Shown: positions 1-9,989 of the stretch, piece after piece
Layout of the letters: each line of letters opens with the position of its first letter
How positions within the stretch are numbered: position 1 is the first letter of the stretch
DNA from: Hortaea werneckii
Lineage: Eukaryota > Ascomycota > Dothideomycetes > Mycosphaerellales > Teratosphaeriaceae
Length of the DNA: 64,000 bases
Assembly (NCBI GenBank): GCA_037044905.1
Contig: JBAOKB010000126.1
Location: 620,001 to 684,000, forward strand
Reading direction: 5' to 3'
Translations under genes and position numbers: made by a program
Notes under the pieces: model-generated
Database searches by the model: none
What the model was told of the DNA's origin: nothing
Seen by the model: only the letters and a program-made list of their open reading frames with translations

Positions 1-83
1 GTTGAGGAGGGGAGAGGGGGATAGAGAGGGGAAAGGGGTGTTTGGGGACGGGACTAGAGCGGTAGAGAGGAAGTGAGACTTAC

Positions 84-459
84 CGTCCTACACTTATTGC
101 CGTCTGGGTATCTTTCTCGCCTTCGGTGGCAGTCCGTTCGGATTTGCGGTAGAGGTCGCCCCGCAGACAGACGCCGGCCATGATGACGGATTTGCCGCCG
201 AGCATGATGTTCTGTTTGCCTTCGATGTGCGAGCGGCGGGAGATTTTGTTTCCAGTGTCCTATTGGGTTTTGGTTCTTGATCAGTTGTTCCGTAGTCCAT
301 GATACCGTTCTCCGTTTCTTGACATGCTGGCGTCTTTGGGTAGAAGATATTTTGGAGACTAATTGAAAGCAAGTAGAGTTGATCTCCCTTAGTACCTACC
401 GTCTCGATGTACTCGGTTTTGGCTGAACGCCGGCTCACGGCACCTGGGCGGGATGACAT
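84..459 (-). CDS. Dynactin subunit p25 (DCTN5-like), 5' part
   Basis: This is the first part of a gene that continues past the left edge of the window. Exon 1 is 400-459 (ATG at 459) and exon 2 is 84-259. The intron 260-399 starts GTAGGT and ends AATAG; a second donor, GTAAGT, lies at 83-78, so further exons lie outside. The spliced protein reads TEYIETDTGNKISRRS, then HIEGKQNIMLGGKSVIM and CLRGDL, which matches the N-terminus of metazoan p25 (YIET..GNKVSR..., NIVLNGK, IIRGDL). The family is a left-handed beta-helix of hexapeptide repeats in the pointed-end complex of dynactin, which supports dynein transport of endosomes and nuclei. The helix itself is not in the window. The identification rests on about 65 residues but the match is specific. 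Confidence 0.82.
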
Positions 460-881
460 TTTGCTATCCCATGGAATTTGTAAATCCTCCCCTTGTTCCA
501 GAGTATAATAGGCGACTCTAGTGATGGATTGGGGTATAGAAAGTGTTTAGAGAACCGGCGGAACGCTCAAGTTGTTACAGGCATGCTTGGACGGATAGTT
601 CCGGCGCTAGGGACAGGGATCTGTGTCTATACTACATAGTATGTAGCCATCACATCAACCACATGTCAACACGTTCCATCTAATAAGTCATCCCGTGCTT
701 GTCCTAGACAACATGGTGTAGCTGACTTTGCGAGGCTCCATTGAATCATATACAATGGAATCACTTCGACACAATCCAAAATAAGCTACCGTCATTTGCC
801 ACACCGCTTGGTGTTGACCGTTCTTCCCTAGAAAGATGCTACCACGAGCTATCTGGGCGCGTGAACGCGTCGTTCAGCAGA
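460..881. promoter_or_regulatory. Divergent upstream region, dynactin p25 / PLC-like gene
   Basis: This is the intergenic stretch between the two divergently transcribed genes. No tRNA, repeat or supported ORF is seen. An ATG at 753 opens only ten codons. The reading frame of the PLC-like gene is open back to a TTG at 741, so a short upstream exon cannot be excluded. Confidence 0.4.
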
Positions 882-2054
882 ATGGTCAAAGTGATATCCC
901 AAAGATGTCGAAGGGCAATATGGCACCTTTCCAGCAAGGTGGATCATCAGCTGCAACCGTCTCCCAAAGCTGGCGGCTTGGAACACGAAGGCGAGAACTG
1001 GATGGCTTTCGCCGCCGATGAAACGCTTGTATCTGCCTTGACACTTCCAGGAACTCATGATAGTGCAGCGTGTAAGATCTCATGGCCTTTTGTCCAAACC
1101 CAAGGGATGGACATTCGAAATCAGCTCAACGCCGGCATTCGTTATTTTGATCTTCGCTGTGGAGTTCGAAACGACATTGTCGAGATGGTTCATGGACCGA
1201 GTTTCCTAGGCATCACACTCAGCACGGTATTAGACGTCATATATACATGGCTAGAATCCCATACGACTGAAGCCCTTGTGCTTCAGATCAAGCAAGATCG
1301 AAAATCTGAACGGTCCAGGATTTCCTTTGCTGTTGCCGTCGGGAACCTCGTAACGTCAACACCGGAGCATTGGCGTACGGGAGATACTACGCCAGCCCTT
1401 GGAGAATTGAGAGGCAGGATTCAATTGCTACGTCGCTTTCTCAACCCAAAGCCGCATGCTTTCGGCATCGACGTCATGCGATGGCCGGACAACCCACCAC
1501 GACCCTTCACCATCCACACATGGCATGAGTTCAATATTACGATCCAGGATCATTACACCTCCTCACGCCCAAAATCACTATCTGCCCTTGTCCGTATGAA
1601 AGGGGGCGATGTGGTTGATCTTCTGAACCGCGCCGCCGCCGACCAGGACGAGGGAAACTGGTACATCAACTTCTCTAGCGCATACGAGTTCAACTTCTAT
1701 CATCAGCTGACCCCCAAACAAATCTCGGTGGGAGGTTACTCGGGCTTTCGATGGGAAGAGGGTATGAATATCAGATTACGTAACTTCCTTGCGACACGCC
1801 CCGGTCGTCAGCGTTTCGGGATCGTGGCCATGGATTTTCCGGAAGGTGGTGCCGAAGACCTCATCCTCACATTGATTCAATCTAATTTCGAGTCACAACC
1901 TCCGCGGCGTACCTGGTTACAACTCGTTCTCGAAAGTCTGCTTTGGGCTTTTGCTGTCTTTCTTTTGATCATGGCTGCCACGCCAGTGACACCGGGCAGG
2001 CCGCCACCTCTTCCCCAGCAAGACTTTTCAAGCACTCAGAGGCTCAAAGGATGA
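882..2054 (+). CDS. PLC-like phosphodiesterase (PI-PLC X-domain fold), C-terminal membrane segment
   Basis: Single-exon gene; the first in-frame ATG is at 882, giving about 390 residues. The protein carries the signature of the PI-PLC X-like TIM barrel: TLPGTHDS holds the first catalytic His, then IRNQLNAGIRYFDLR and VHGPSFLGI with the second His, followed by LVLQIKQ. This is the layout of bacterial-type PI-PLC and fungal homologues, which cleave phosphodiesters without the C2/EF-hand parts of eukaryotic PLC. Near the C-terminus a hydrophobic segment (LLWAFAVFLLIMAA) followed by a short Pro-rich tail suggests a membrane anchor. No clear signal peptide is seen at the chosen start, so topology is uncertain. 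The substrate cannot be told from sequence. Confidence 0.8.
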   Translation: MVKVISQRCRRAIWHLSSKVDHQLQPSPKAGGLEHEGENWMAFAADETLVSALTLPGTHDSAACKISWPFVQTQGMDIRNQLNAGIRYFDLRCGVRNDIVEMVHGPSFLGITLSTVLDVIYTWLESHTTEALVLQIKQDRKSERSRISFAVAVGNLVTSTPEHWRTGDTTPALGELRGRIQLLRRFLNPKPHAFGIDVMRWPDNPPRPFTIHTWHEFNITIQDHYTSSRPKSLSALVRMKGGDVVDLLNRAAADQDEGNWYINFSSAYEFNFYHQLTPKQISVGGYSGFRWEEGMNIRLRNFLATRPGRQRFGIVAMDFPEGGAEDLILTLIQSNFESQPPRRTWLQLVLESLLWAFAVFLLIMAATPVTPGRPPPLPQQDFSSTQRLKG

Positions 2055-2169
2055 TTTGGTGCCACACCATTGCTTGCTGCTGATTAATCAGGTGGTTTGA
2101 TAAAGACATGAATCGGTCGTTTTTCGGCACAAGACTTGACATACTGACATTCGATTCTATCTCTACTGC

Positions 2170-3517
2170 CTATGGCTGACCAGGCCAGACATCATCAGCA
2201 ATAGCTCGCACAAGCTTGAGCTTCTTCACCATATCGTCCCAGCCGAGCAGATTCCCATCCTCATGAGAAGCAAATCCACACTGCGGACTCACACCAAGCC
2301 GTTGCAGTGCCTCCTCCTTAGTCTGGCCACTGCCCTCAGCCACAATCCCCGCCGCCTGGTAAATGCGCTGCTTCATCTCCTCCTTATCCTCCATCTGCGG
2401 GAACTTGCTCGTGATAACACCGAGGACTACATTCTTGTCCTTCGGCAGCTCCTTCAGCGGCTCGAAGCCGCCCGCCCGCGAAGTGTCGTACTCGAGGTAG
2501 TACGTGGAGACGTTGAGGTCCTTGAACAGCTTCCGCGCGATACGGTCGTAGCCGCCTTCGGAGAAGTGTCGGCTGTTGACGAAGTTGCCCCGGCAGAGAT
2601 GGATGCCCAGGTGCATGTCCGCAGGCCGCTTGAAGCACTCATTGTAGAACTTGATGTAGGCGTCGAAGAGATCGTCGGCGGAGCGGGTATTGGCTGGGTC
2701 TTGTTTCCAGCCGGATAACATCTTCTCGGAGCAGAAGTCTAAACATGATTGTCAGCATCGCCACGGGATTGCATGAGTATGTCCACAACATTGCGGAGCG
2801 GACAGAAGGGACTTACAAGCCAGATTCGGATCATCCACCTGCGCATTCCTCAACCCGGCATCATACAGGATCTGCAACTCGGTCTGGTACGCCTTGGCAA
2901 TATCCGCAAAGTACTCCTCATCACTACTATAGACCTCCTTCGGATACGCCATCCCCTCCTTGTACCGCAGATGATACCAATTCGGCGCCGCGAGCGTCAT
3001 CTTAATCTCACCATGGCGCTCCTTCGGCACGATCTTCTTCAGGTACTCGAACTGTCCGATGTACGAGCTCTGCCCCGTGTGGCTGATCTTGCCATCGCAG
3101 ATCACGCTCTCGCCGGGCACCTTCTCGTCCTCGAGGAAGGCGGCGATGTCCGGGACGTATTCGCGGAAGATCTTGGGGTCCGGGTTGAAGATCTCCTTCA
3201 TCCCGTTCAGGGTCGGGAAGAAGGTGCCCCAGAACATGTGCCGGCGGTATTCGCCATCGCTGACGCTGTGGATGCCGCAGTCGTTCTGCACCTGGACAAT
3301 CTCGTTGATGCTGTCGTCTTCGAGCTGGGCGAGGTCGGCGCCGGTTTCTTTGTTCTGTTGGATCGCGTGGCGTTTGTTCAGGAGGCGTGAGGGGCGGAGG
3401 AGTGAGCCGAGATGCTCTGCTCTAGATTGGGGAGTTGTTTTAGTACGCTGGACATCAAGGTGCTGACAGCGGGGAGAAGATGTACCTGAATGGGGGATTC
3501 CTAGGAGCTGTCGACAT
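2170..3517 (-). CDS. Cobalamin-independent methionine synthase (MetE C-terminal-like) family protein
   Basis: Three exons: 3486-3517, 2817-3421 and 2170-2738, giving 401 residues. The 32-nt first exon (MSTAPRNPPF) splices in frame to RAEHLGSLLRP, the usual start of this family, so the long open frame reaching 3600 is not the true N-terminus. The protein has the UROD/MetE-like barrel with the zinc and homocysteine ligands visible: HLC (His and Cys), LEYD (Glu) and SPQCGF (second Cys). It corresponds to the C-terminal half of MetE only, like bacterial YxjG/YxjH-type proteins. It probably transfers a methyl group to a thiol, but the methyl donor is unknown and it should not be called the main methionine synthase. 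It sits alone, tail to head with the ADH gene at 4137. Confidence 0.85.
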
Positions 3518-4136
3518 TGTGAAGGCTGGGTATGCAGTATTTGGGTCACGTAAAGGAGCTTCAAATGCGAGACTTCAAACCTGCTACACTGTGCATTCAA
3601 ACACTACGCAGACTTAAAAGAGCATTCCTACAACATTGTGAATCAGGCGGGTCTACCTGGCCTTTTTAGCCGTTGCAGGAACACCCTCCTGTTCATTCTC
3701 GGAACGGCATTGTGTTGATGTCGAGAGGTGGGGTTTCGTGGGAAAGGCAATCCACTTTGCCCCGCTTCGCGAAAGTAGCTCCCCTCGCCCCAAGACAAGG
3801 TCATGCATGGCGCAGCTTCGGCAGTTGGCAGAGCAGCGAAAGCGATTCGGCAATGGTTTGACCTCCCAACTACAACAGTACTGCGCTGTGGATGTGCGGG
3901 TCCCTTTGGGGTCATACGTCCAGAGATGGAGTGAGGAAATCACGTTATGAAATGCGTGAGCTTCCAACGCTTTTTTGTCGTATATACGTATGCAGCGAAC
4001 CGCCAGCATGAACTGAGATCGTTCGAATCCCCTTCTTCTCATAATCACGTCAACAGCCAGCATCCTTCAATAATATAATAAAAGTAAAAAATTCGTCGCT
4101 AATCCATCAAAGCTTCGCAGCCGCGGGACTACCAAG
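3518..4136. other. Intergenic region, no gene seen
   Basis: This stretch separates the MetE-like gene from the alcohol dehydrogenase gene. Open frames of 60-136 codons exist on both strands, but they lack recognisable protein character, splice logic or family motifs. An AT-rich stretch around 4070-4095 lies just past the ADH stop and probably belongs to its 3' region. Confidence 0.4.
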
Positions 4137-5527
4137 TCAGAGCTGCCTCATGTCCACCACGCAGCGGATGCAGTCGCCGGCCTTCATGTCGGCGAAGGCG
4201 CTGTTCACGCCGCCCAGGTTCTGGCGGTGCGTGATGAACTCGTCCACCTTGAGCGAGCCCTTCATGTAGTCGTCCACGAGCCCCGGGAGCTGCGTGCGGC
4301 CCTTGACGCCGCCGAATGCGCAGCCGGTCCAGCGACGGCCTGTCACGAGTTGGAAAGCTACAGAGGAAAGGTTATGTCAGTACAATGTATTTGAGTGTAG
4401 TAGGCAGAACTTGTGTCCGCGCGGAAAAAAAACTTACGACGTGTGGAGATCTCCTGGCCAGCGGCAGCCACACCGATAATGATGCTCTGGCCCCAACCCT
4501 TGTGGCACGCTTCGAGCGCCGACCGCATGACGTGCACGTTGCCCGTGCAGTCGAAAGTGTAGTCGCAGCCGCCGTCGGTCATGTCCACCAGCCGGCTCTG
4601 GATCGTCTCGCCCTCCTTGAGATCCTTGGCCGGGTTGACAAAGTCCGTGGCGCCGAACTTCTCGGACCAGGATTTCTTCGAGTCGTTCACGTCCACGACG
4701 ATGATCTTGCTCGCGCCGTTCTTCACCGCGCCTTGGATCACGCTGAGTCCTACGCACCCGGCGCCGAAGATGGCGACGTTGGCGCCCTTTTCGATTCCGC
4801 CGTTGCCGGCTGTGATCACCGCCGCGCCGTAACCAGTTGTGATACCGCAGCCGAGCAGGCAGGTGCGGTCCATCGGCGCCTGCTCGGTGATCTTGACCAC
4901 GGAGATGTCGGCCAGGACGGTGTACTGCGAGAAGGTCGAAGTGCCCATGAAGTGCAACAGGTCCTTGCCTTTGCACTTGAAGCGCGAGGTGCCGTCCGGC
5001 ATCACACCCTTGCCCTGCGTGGCACGGATCTTACCACAGAGGTTGGTCTTGCCGGACTTGCAGAACTTGCACTCTTTGCATTCTGGGGTGCTGAATCATG
5101 CTCTGTTAGCATACGTCGTGAAGCTTTTGCCATGTAGAAAAGGCTCGTAGGTTGTCAAGCTAGTAGAAGCTGAAATGGCTCGATGGCGGTACCAATTGCC
5201 AGCCACCCATGCTCTAGGAATCAGAGAGAAAAGAGGTACTCACTAAAGTGCTACGACGCAGTCGCCCTTCTGCACATTGGTGACGCCCTCGCCTACACTC
5301 TCAACAATACCCGCACCCTCGTGTCCCAGCACGATTGGGAACGCGCCCTCCGGGTCCTTGCCGGAGAGTGTGTAGGCGTCCGTGTGGCAGACACCGGTGT
5401 AGTAGATCTGAACACGGACCTCGTGAGCCTTGGGCGGTGCCACCTCGACATCCTCAATGCTGAGGTCCTTGGCCGCTTCCCAGGCGACGGCGGCCTTGCA
5501 AGTGATGGTCTGGCCTTCAGTCGACAT
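4137..5527 (-). CDS. SFA1: S-(hydroxymethyl)glutathione dehydrogenase / class III alcohol dehydrogenase
   Basis: Three exons (5244-5527, 4438-5090, 4137-4357) give 385 residues. The enzyme oxidises the formaldehyde-glutathione adduct with NAD and also reduces S-nitrosoglutathione. Catalytic zinc ligands are visible in GVCHTD, GHEGAG and LLGCGITTGYGA. The structural zinc loop is PECKECKFCKSGKTNLC (C-x2-C-x2-C-x7-C). The Rossmann motif is GAGCVGLSV, followed by DVNDSK. The exon junctions restore VALY/TPEC and ISTR/PFQLVTGRRW, both matching the human and yeast proteins. Length is normal for the family (about 380). Splice donors are GTGAGT and GTAAGT. The role is cytosolic detoxification of formaldehyde and nitrosative stress. 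Assignment is firm. Confidence 0.96.
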
Positions 5528-6582
5528 GGTGACGTCGGTGTGTGTACGTGTTTCTCTCTGCTCTTTCTTTTCTGTAGAATGTGTTTGATGTGTTGTGAGT
5601 GAGCTTTTGGGGGGCTGATGTAGAAGAGAGTGAGTATGTGTTGGATGAAGAGGAGAAGAGGAGGAGTTGATGAGAAAGGCGAATAAGTGAGACTACTTCT
5701 TCCTTGTCATCTACGGGCGAACAGACTTCGGCATCTACTGCCCCCCAGCAGCCCAGCTTCAAGGACTTGCCAATGATGTATTGGGCTTCCTTCATAGTGG
5801 GGTTCACCTAGCGAAAGGAGGGGCTCGAAATCTGAAGAAGAGCTCGCCCCGGGGCAGCGGCAGCGTTGCGGCAGCTGCGGAACGCTTGGGAAGGCCGCTC
5901 CGGCTTGCCTTGTTAGGATGTGTCTTCCTATCGTCCCCAGCCTTGGACTGCTAAATGGACAGAAGAGGCAGGAGAATGAAGACGATGAAAAGAGACACCG
6001 CAGCCGTATCGATAGGAGAAGTGAGGTTGAAATAGACATAGACTTTGGGTTAAAGGCCTGTCTGAGAAAGGTAGCACCATATCCTGGCCAGGACGAGAAA
6101 GCGTCTATTGGGCAACAAACACCATTCAAACCATCAAGGTAAGATGACCACGTGCGGAATTCCACATTCGACTAGACCAATCTTGATTGGACTCGGGTTC
6201 ACTCGTCGCATTGGTGACAGCATAGGGGGACATACAAGACATACAAAAAGAGATAGCGGCACACAGCTTTCGCCCCGTGGCCACTATGTACACCAGTAGA
6301 CAGCAAGCATTTGACTTCAGTATGAAAAGCCACAGCACAGCCCGATCGCCAACAGATATGTTGGATTCGTCTCATTGTTATTCTAACTCAAACTCGCATT
6401 GCCATACGCATCTAGTCTCTTACATCCTCAAATAGTGTACACCAGCCTTCTCCCGTTCAATTCTCCATAAAAGCTGCTGCAGTTCGCACACAGAGGTACA
6501 AGCACTTAAGCAGTCCTCTTGCACAGAACCTCCCGCAGAAGACTGCCTCAACATCTAAGAGCACGCTCCAGCGGCTAGCTCC
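5528..6582. other. Intergenic region between ADH and SNU13
   Basis: This holds the 5' region of the alcohol dehydrogenase gene (a CT-rich leader on the minus strand near 5530-5680) and the 3' side of SNU13. ORFs such as 5707-6165 (minus) have no recognisable protein character. Nothing else is seen. Confidence 0.4.
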
Positions 6583-7119
6583 TTAGATCATCAGTCTCTC
6601 CACCTTGTCCTTCAGCGCGCGGATCTGGCCCATCAGGTCAGAGGCCTCGTTGGTGGTGATGCTGCAGGAGATGACGGCGCGGGAAACACCGCAGGCACGG
6701 CCGAGAGCCATCTTGGAGGGGACGTAGACCTAGCAATAATACGTCAGTAAATGAAGACTTTGGGGAAGTATGACCATTCTTCGCCCTTTCTTCCTCCTTC
6801 TGAGCAGGAGAATGCTCATACAGACTTCCCCTTCCGTCTCATCCTAACCACCTCTTCCCTCATTGCCGTTCCATCCGGGTAGACTTACATAAGGCGTGTT
6901 CTTGTCCTCGCACAGCAGCGGCAGGTGCAGCAGAATGGCCAAGGGCGCAGTGTCGGCAGCCAGGATGACAATCTCGCTAATACCGCGGTTCAGCGTCTTG
7001 GTGGCCTCGTTGGCTCCCTTCTTCAGCTGGCGGTAGTGCGAGGCCTGCTGCACCAGATCGAGAATCTCCTGCGACAGGGCGCTGTCGGCGACGGGCCAGG
7101 CGGCGCTGGAGTCGGCCAT
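6583..7119 (-). CDS. SNU13: 13-kDa U4/snoRNP protein Snu13 (15.5K/NHP2L1)
   Basis: Two exons (6889-7119 and 6583-6729) give 125 residues, the usual length. The intron is phase 0 with GTAAGT and CTAG. The sequence is an almost complete match in pattern to yeast Snu13: LRQLKKGANEATKTLNRG with one change (YRQLKK), then LLHLPLLCEDKN, YVPSKMALGRACGVSR, and the C-terminal KVERLMI. It is an L7Ae-family protein that binds kink-turns in U4 snRNA (tri-snRNP assembly) and in box C/D snoRNAs, acting in the nucleus and nucleolus. It is transcribed away from VMA3, with 401 bp between the two start codons. Confidence 0.97.
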
Positions 7120-7520
7120 GGTGTTCGGGGTCGGGTGGTGGTGGATGTGTTGGGATGTGATGGGAGTAAAGGCTCGCCCGGGCTGGGTGCAGTGGGTTCA
7201 CGGCCTTGGTAGGATGGTGGTTCGCAAAGCGAGTTGGATTGCTTTCTGAACTAAACGAACTTGAAGCTCTCAGCCCAAAATTTCATGCGCGATATGCCCC
7301 AGGGAGCTTTCTGCCCGCTAGCGTGCGTGGCTGGCCGGGGTTCAGCCGGGAGGCTGCCAAGGCCAAAGCTGTTCTCCGTGACGACGTGCATCGCCGCCCA
7401 TCACCTACGCCATCCGACTCCCCCCAACGCGACTACGAGACCACCGGAGCCATCGAGACTCATTCGAGACATTCACGCTAGACATCCGAAGCTTGGAGAT
7501 TATCCGTATCAACCGCCACC
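7120..7520. promoter_or_regulatory. Shared divergent promoter region SNU13 / VMA3
   Basis: The 401 bp between the two start codons must contain both promoters. I see no clear TATA box. The VMA3 start has a good context (CGCCACCATGTC). An ORF of 122 codons on the plus strand (7261-7629) runs through the VMA3 exon 1 and intron and is not considered a gene. Confidence 0.5.
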
Positions 7521-8573
7521 ATGTCGTCCGACAACTGGTAAGTACAGGCAGGCGGCCAGGCAGCCAGGCTCCTTGGGGAGGAGGGAGGAGGCACCAGACG
7601 GGGCACGACAGCAGCACACACCGCGATGAGCATCACACGTTGAGGCAGGCATTGAATGGAGATGCGTTGATATGGGGGGGGGGGGGGGGGGGGGGGGGCT
7701 ATGTGAAGATGAATATGCTAACATGAATGACTTGCGCAGCCCCGTGTATGCCGTAAGTGCCACCCCCGGCGCCCCTTGATCCTTATCCAGCATCAATACC
7801 ACCACACCTATTCGATCCCGCCTTCCCGACTTGAGAACCCAGCGGCTGGAAACGTCTTCGCAATGCCGTCCGAAGACGAGAGACGCGAAGTCCTCTTCCC
7901 CATACCACAATGCTAACTTCCTCTCCAGCCCTTCTTTGGCGCGATGGGCTGCATGTCCGCCATCGTCTTCACCTGCTTCGGCGCTGCCTACGGTACCGCC
8001 AAGTCCGGCGTTGGTATCTCTGCCATGGGTGTCCTCAGGCCTGACCTGATTGTCAAGAGTAAGTTCATCCTGGCGAGGTCGCGTTGCCTACTTCACATAA
8101 TAGACCAACTGCGCAACTCCGTCTACTCCTTCCTTCACGAGTAAACACTGACGACTCGTCTTCTTCTTCTCTCCAGACATCATTCCCGTCATTATGGCTG
8201 GTATCATTGCCATTTACGGGCTCGTCGTTTCCGTCCTGATCTCCAACAACCTCGGCCAAGGCACCACCCTCTTCGCCAACTTCATCCAGCTTGGCGCTGG
8301 TCTGTCTGTCGGTCTTGCCGGTCTTGCTGCTGGCTTCGCAATTGGTATCGTCGGTGATGCTGGTGTGAGAGGTACCGCTCAGCAGCCGCGACTCTTCGTC
8401 GGCATGATCTTGATTCTCATTTTCGCCGAAGTCTTGGGTAAGTCATTGCACACCGAAACGCAGAGATCACCAGGCCCATGGAACAAAGTCTGACATCCCT
8501 CTCTTTTCTAGGTCTTTACGGTCTGATTGTCGCCCTGCTCATGAACTCCAGAGCCGGTGACGCCAAGTGCTAG
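7521..8573 (+). CDS. VMA3: V-type H+-ATPase proteolipid subunit c
   Basis: Five exons: 7521-7537, 7740-7752, 7929-8058, 8177-8437 and 8512-8573, giving 160 residues, the normal length. The first 17-nt exon (MSSDN and two bases) joins a 13-nt microexon (CPVYA), then PFFGAMG. Four hydrophobic helices are visible, with duplicated Gly-rich AMGCMSAIVFTCFGAAYG and GLSVGLAGLAAGFAIG stretches. The proton-carrying glutamate of helix 4 is in LILIFAEVLGLYG. The subunit forms the membrane rotor ring of the vacuolar proton pump. All introns use GTAAG donors. Intron 1 (202 nt) contains an uninterrupted run of 25 G. Confidence 0.97.
7674..7698 (+). repeat. Poly-G homopolymer, 25 nt
   Basis: An uninterrupted run of 25 G lies inside intron 1 of VMA3, about 40 nt upstream of the acceptor that precedes the 13-nt microexon. 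Its true length is likely to vary between isolates and to be unreliable in sequencing. Confidence 0.9.
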
Positions 8574-9989
8574 ATGCGCTTTTCGAGCCGATATCCGACG
8601 AAAGAACAGAAGGATGCGATGCGCGCGGCAATGTATTATCTGATTTCCCTCTCCCCAAGGCGCGATCATAAGACTCGGGACAATTCTCGCATCAGTCGGA
8701 GAGTGAAGGCGAGAAGTATTGAAAGTAGAAGACGAAAAAAATAAGATGAAATGTTGGGGAAACGGGAGTTGGAAGCATGTTGGAAGGCGAGGCTGCTCAT
8801 CAGCCTTTCGAGCTTGCCCACTCGGCATGGAAGGGAATGGATGACAACGTTTTTTTGATTTGATACTTGCATGTAGTTGTATATTCAAGCCGGCGTTTAT
8901 GCAAAGGGGAAGGTTAGATGTGTGTACCTATTGCATCTCGTATGTCACCTTTCTCCTCTCCGTCGTTGGGTAGGTGTCTCCGAGTCTTGCTCGTGCTGCC
9001 TTCGTTCAGACCCCCTCTTGATGAGAAGGTATCCTCCTTCAACCGGTAAAAGGAGAGATGGACCGACGCTGGTAATCGTGGACTTGCCTCCTCGCCACGC
9101 GAAGCAGCTAAGAGCTCTTCGCCCTCTCATCACTTCCTAGCAGCCAGCCATCTTCTACCTTCATTTGCTGGGCTCTTTAGCCTTCTCGACTATATGCTTC
9201 GCGCAGAGAAGTACTCAAGCTCTGTCTCTGTGGTTGCCTACATTGGACCGACCGCATTCTGCACAGCTTTCCTCGGGAAGATGCCCGACGACCTGACTGA
9301 TGAGCTGGGTTTGTTGGATCAAAAGTCGACTGAGATTGGCACCCTCGGCGCTAGATTCAGTTGCCTTGCAGGACTCTAAGCCTCGCTCGGACCCTGTGTA
9401 TCTTGCATAATCGAACTGCATGCTCCACAGCCTTTTCTAGGAAGTCCTTACGATATGACTGGCCTGAATCGAACCACAGCCGTCTATGAAGGCCTTGGGC
9501 GCCAAATTATACTGCCTTGCAGGACCCTAAGCCTCGCTCGCTTAGGGGGGAACTGAGAGCTCCTGTACTCTTGTTCGTCGGATTGAGTAAGCGCCGTGGC
9601 TACACCACCACTCGCAGGCTACCATCATGCTGCGGTATGGACGAGACTGAGAAAATTCCTTAGCTTCTTGGGACGTGTGGTCTCCAGCGGTGGGCGATGT
9701 CCATCTGCGACCTATGGGACAAATTTTCGAAACATGGCTTGGACTGTCTCAGTGGCAATTGTGCCCATTCTGCTGAGCGGAAGCATCTATATATACATGC
9801 TTCATCATGCACATCGCCATGTCTTCTCACCGACAACCAACTCCATTCTATCTAGTTCGTTCCTCAGCCCTGGGATAGACACAGTTAAATCTAAAATCTC
9901 TTCTGGATTGCCTTCGACCTGGAGACCGCATTCTCCCTGGCCATAAGTGAAGGTTCATACCATAGACTTTACCTTCCTTTCTCGCTTTG
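8574..9989. other. Intergenic region upstream of the HET gene
   Basis: This holds the VMA3 3' region and then a stretch with a diverged local duplication (9255-9541). A 116-codon frame at 9596-9946 has one hydrophobic stretch but no other support, and its start codon is not ATG. No tRNA is found; a GGTTCGATTC-like match on the minus strand at about 9467 is not part of a foldable tRNA. Confidence 0.4.
9255..9541 (+). repeat. Diverged tandem duplication, about 130-150 bp units
   Basis: Two neighbouring segments share order and sequence. Each opens with a CTGCAC/CTCCACAGC-TTTC-GGAAG block (about 9258-9282 and 9418-9445), continues with a GACTG/CCTGA block, and ends with CCTTGCAGGAC(T/C)CTAAGC and CTCGCTCG (about 9363-9388 and 9515-9540). 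The last blocks differ at one of 26 positions while the middle is poorly conserved. It looks like an old local duplication with no coding content. Confidence 0.55.

Noticed and set aside
3653..4063. 136-codon frame on the minus strand
   Set aside because: Lies between two well-defined genes, has no family character and no splice link to either.
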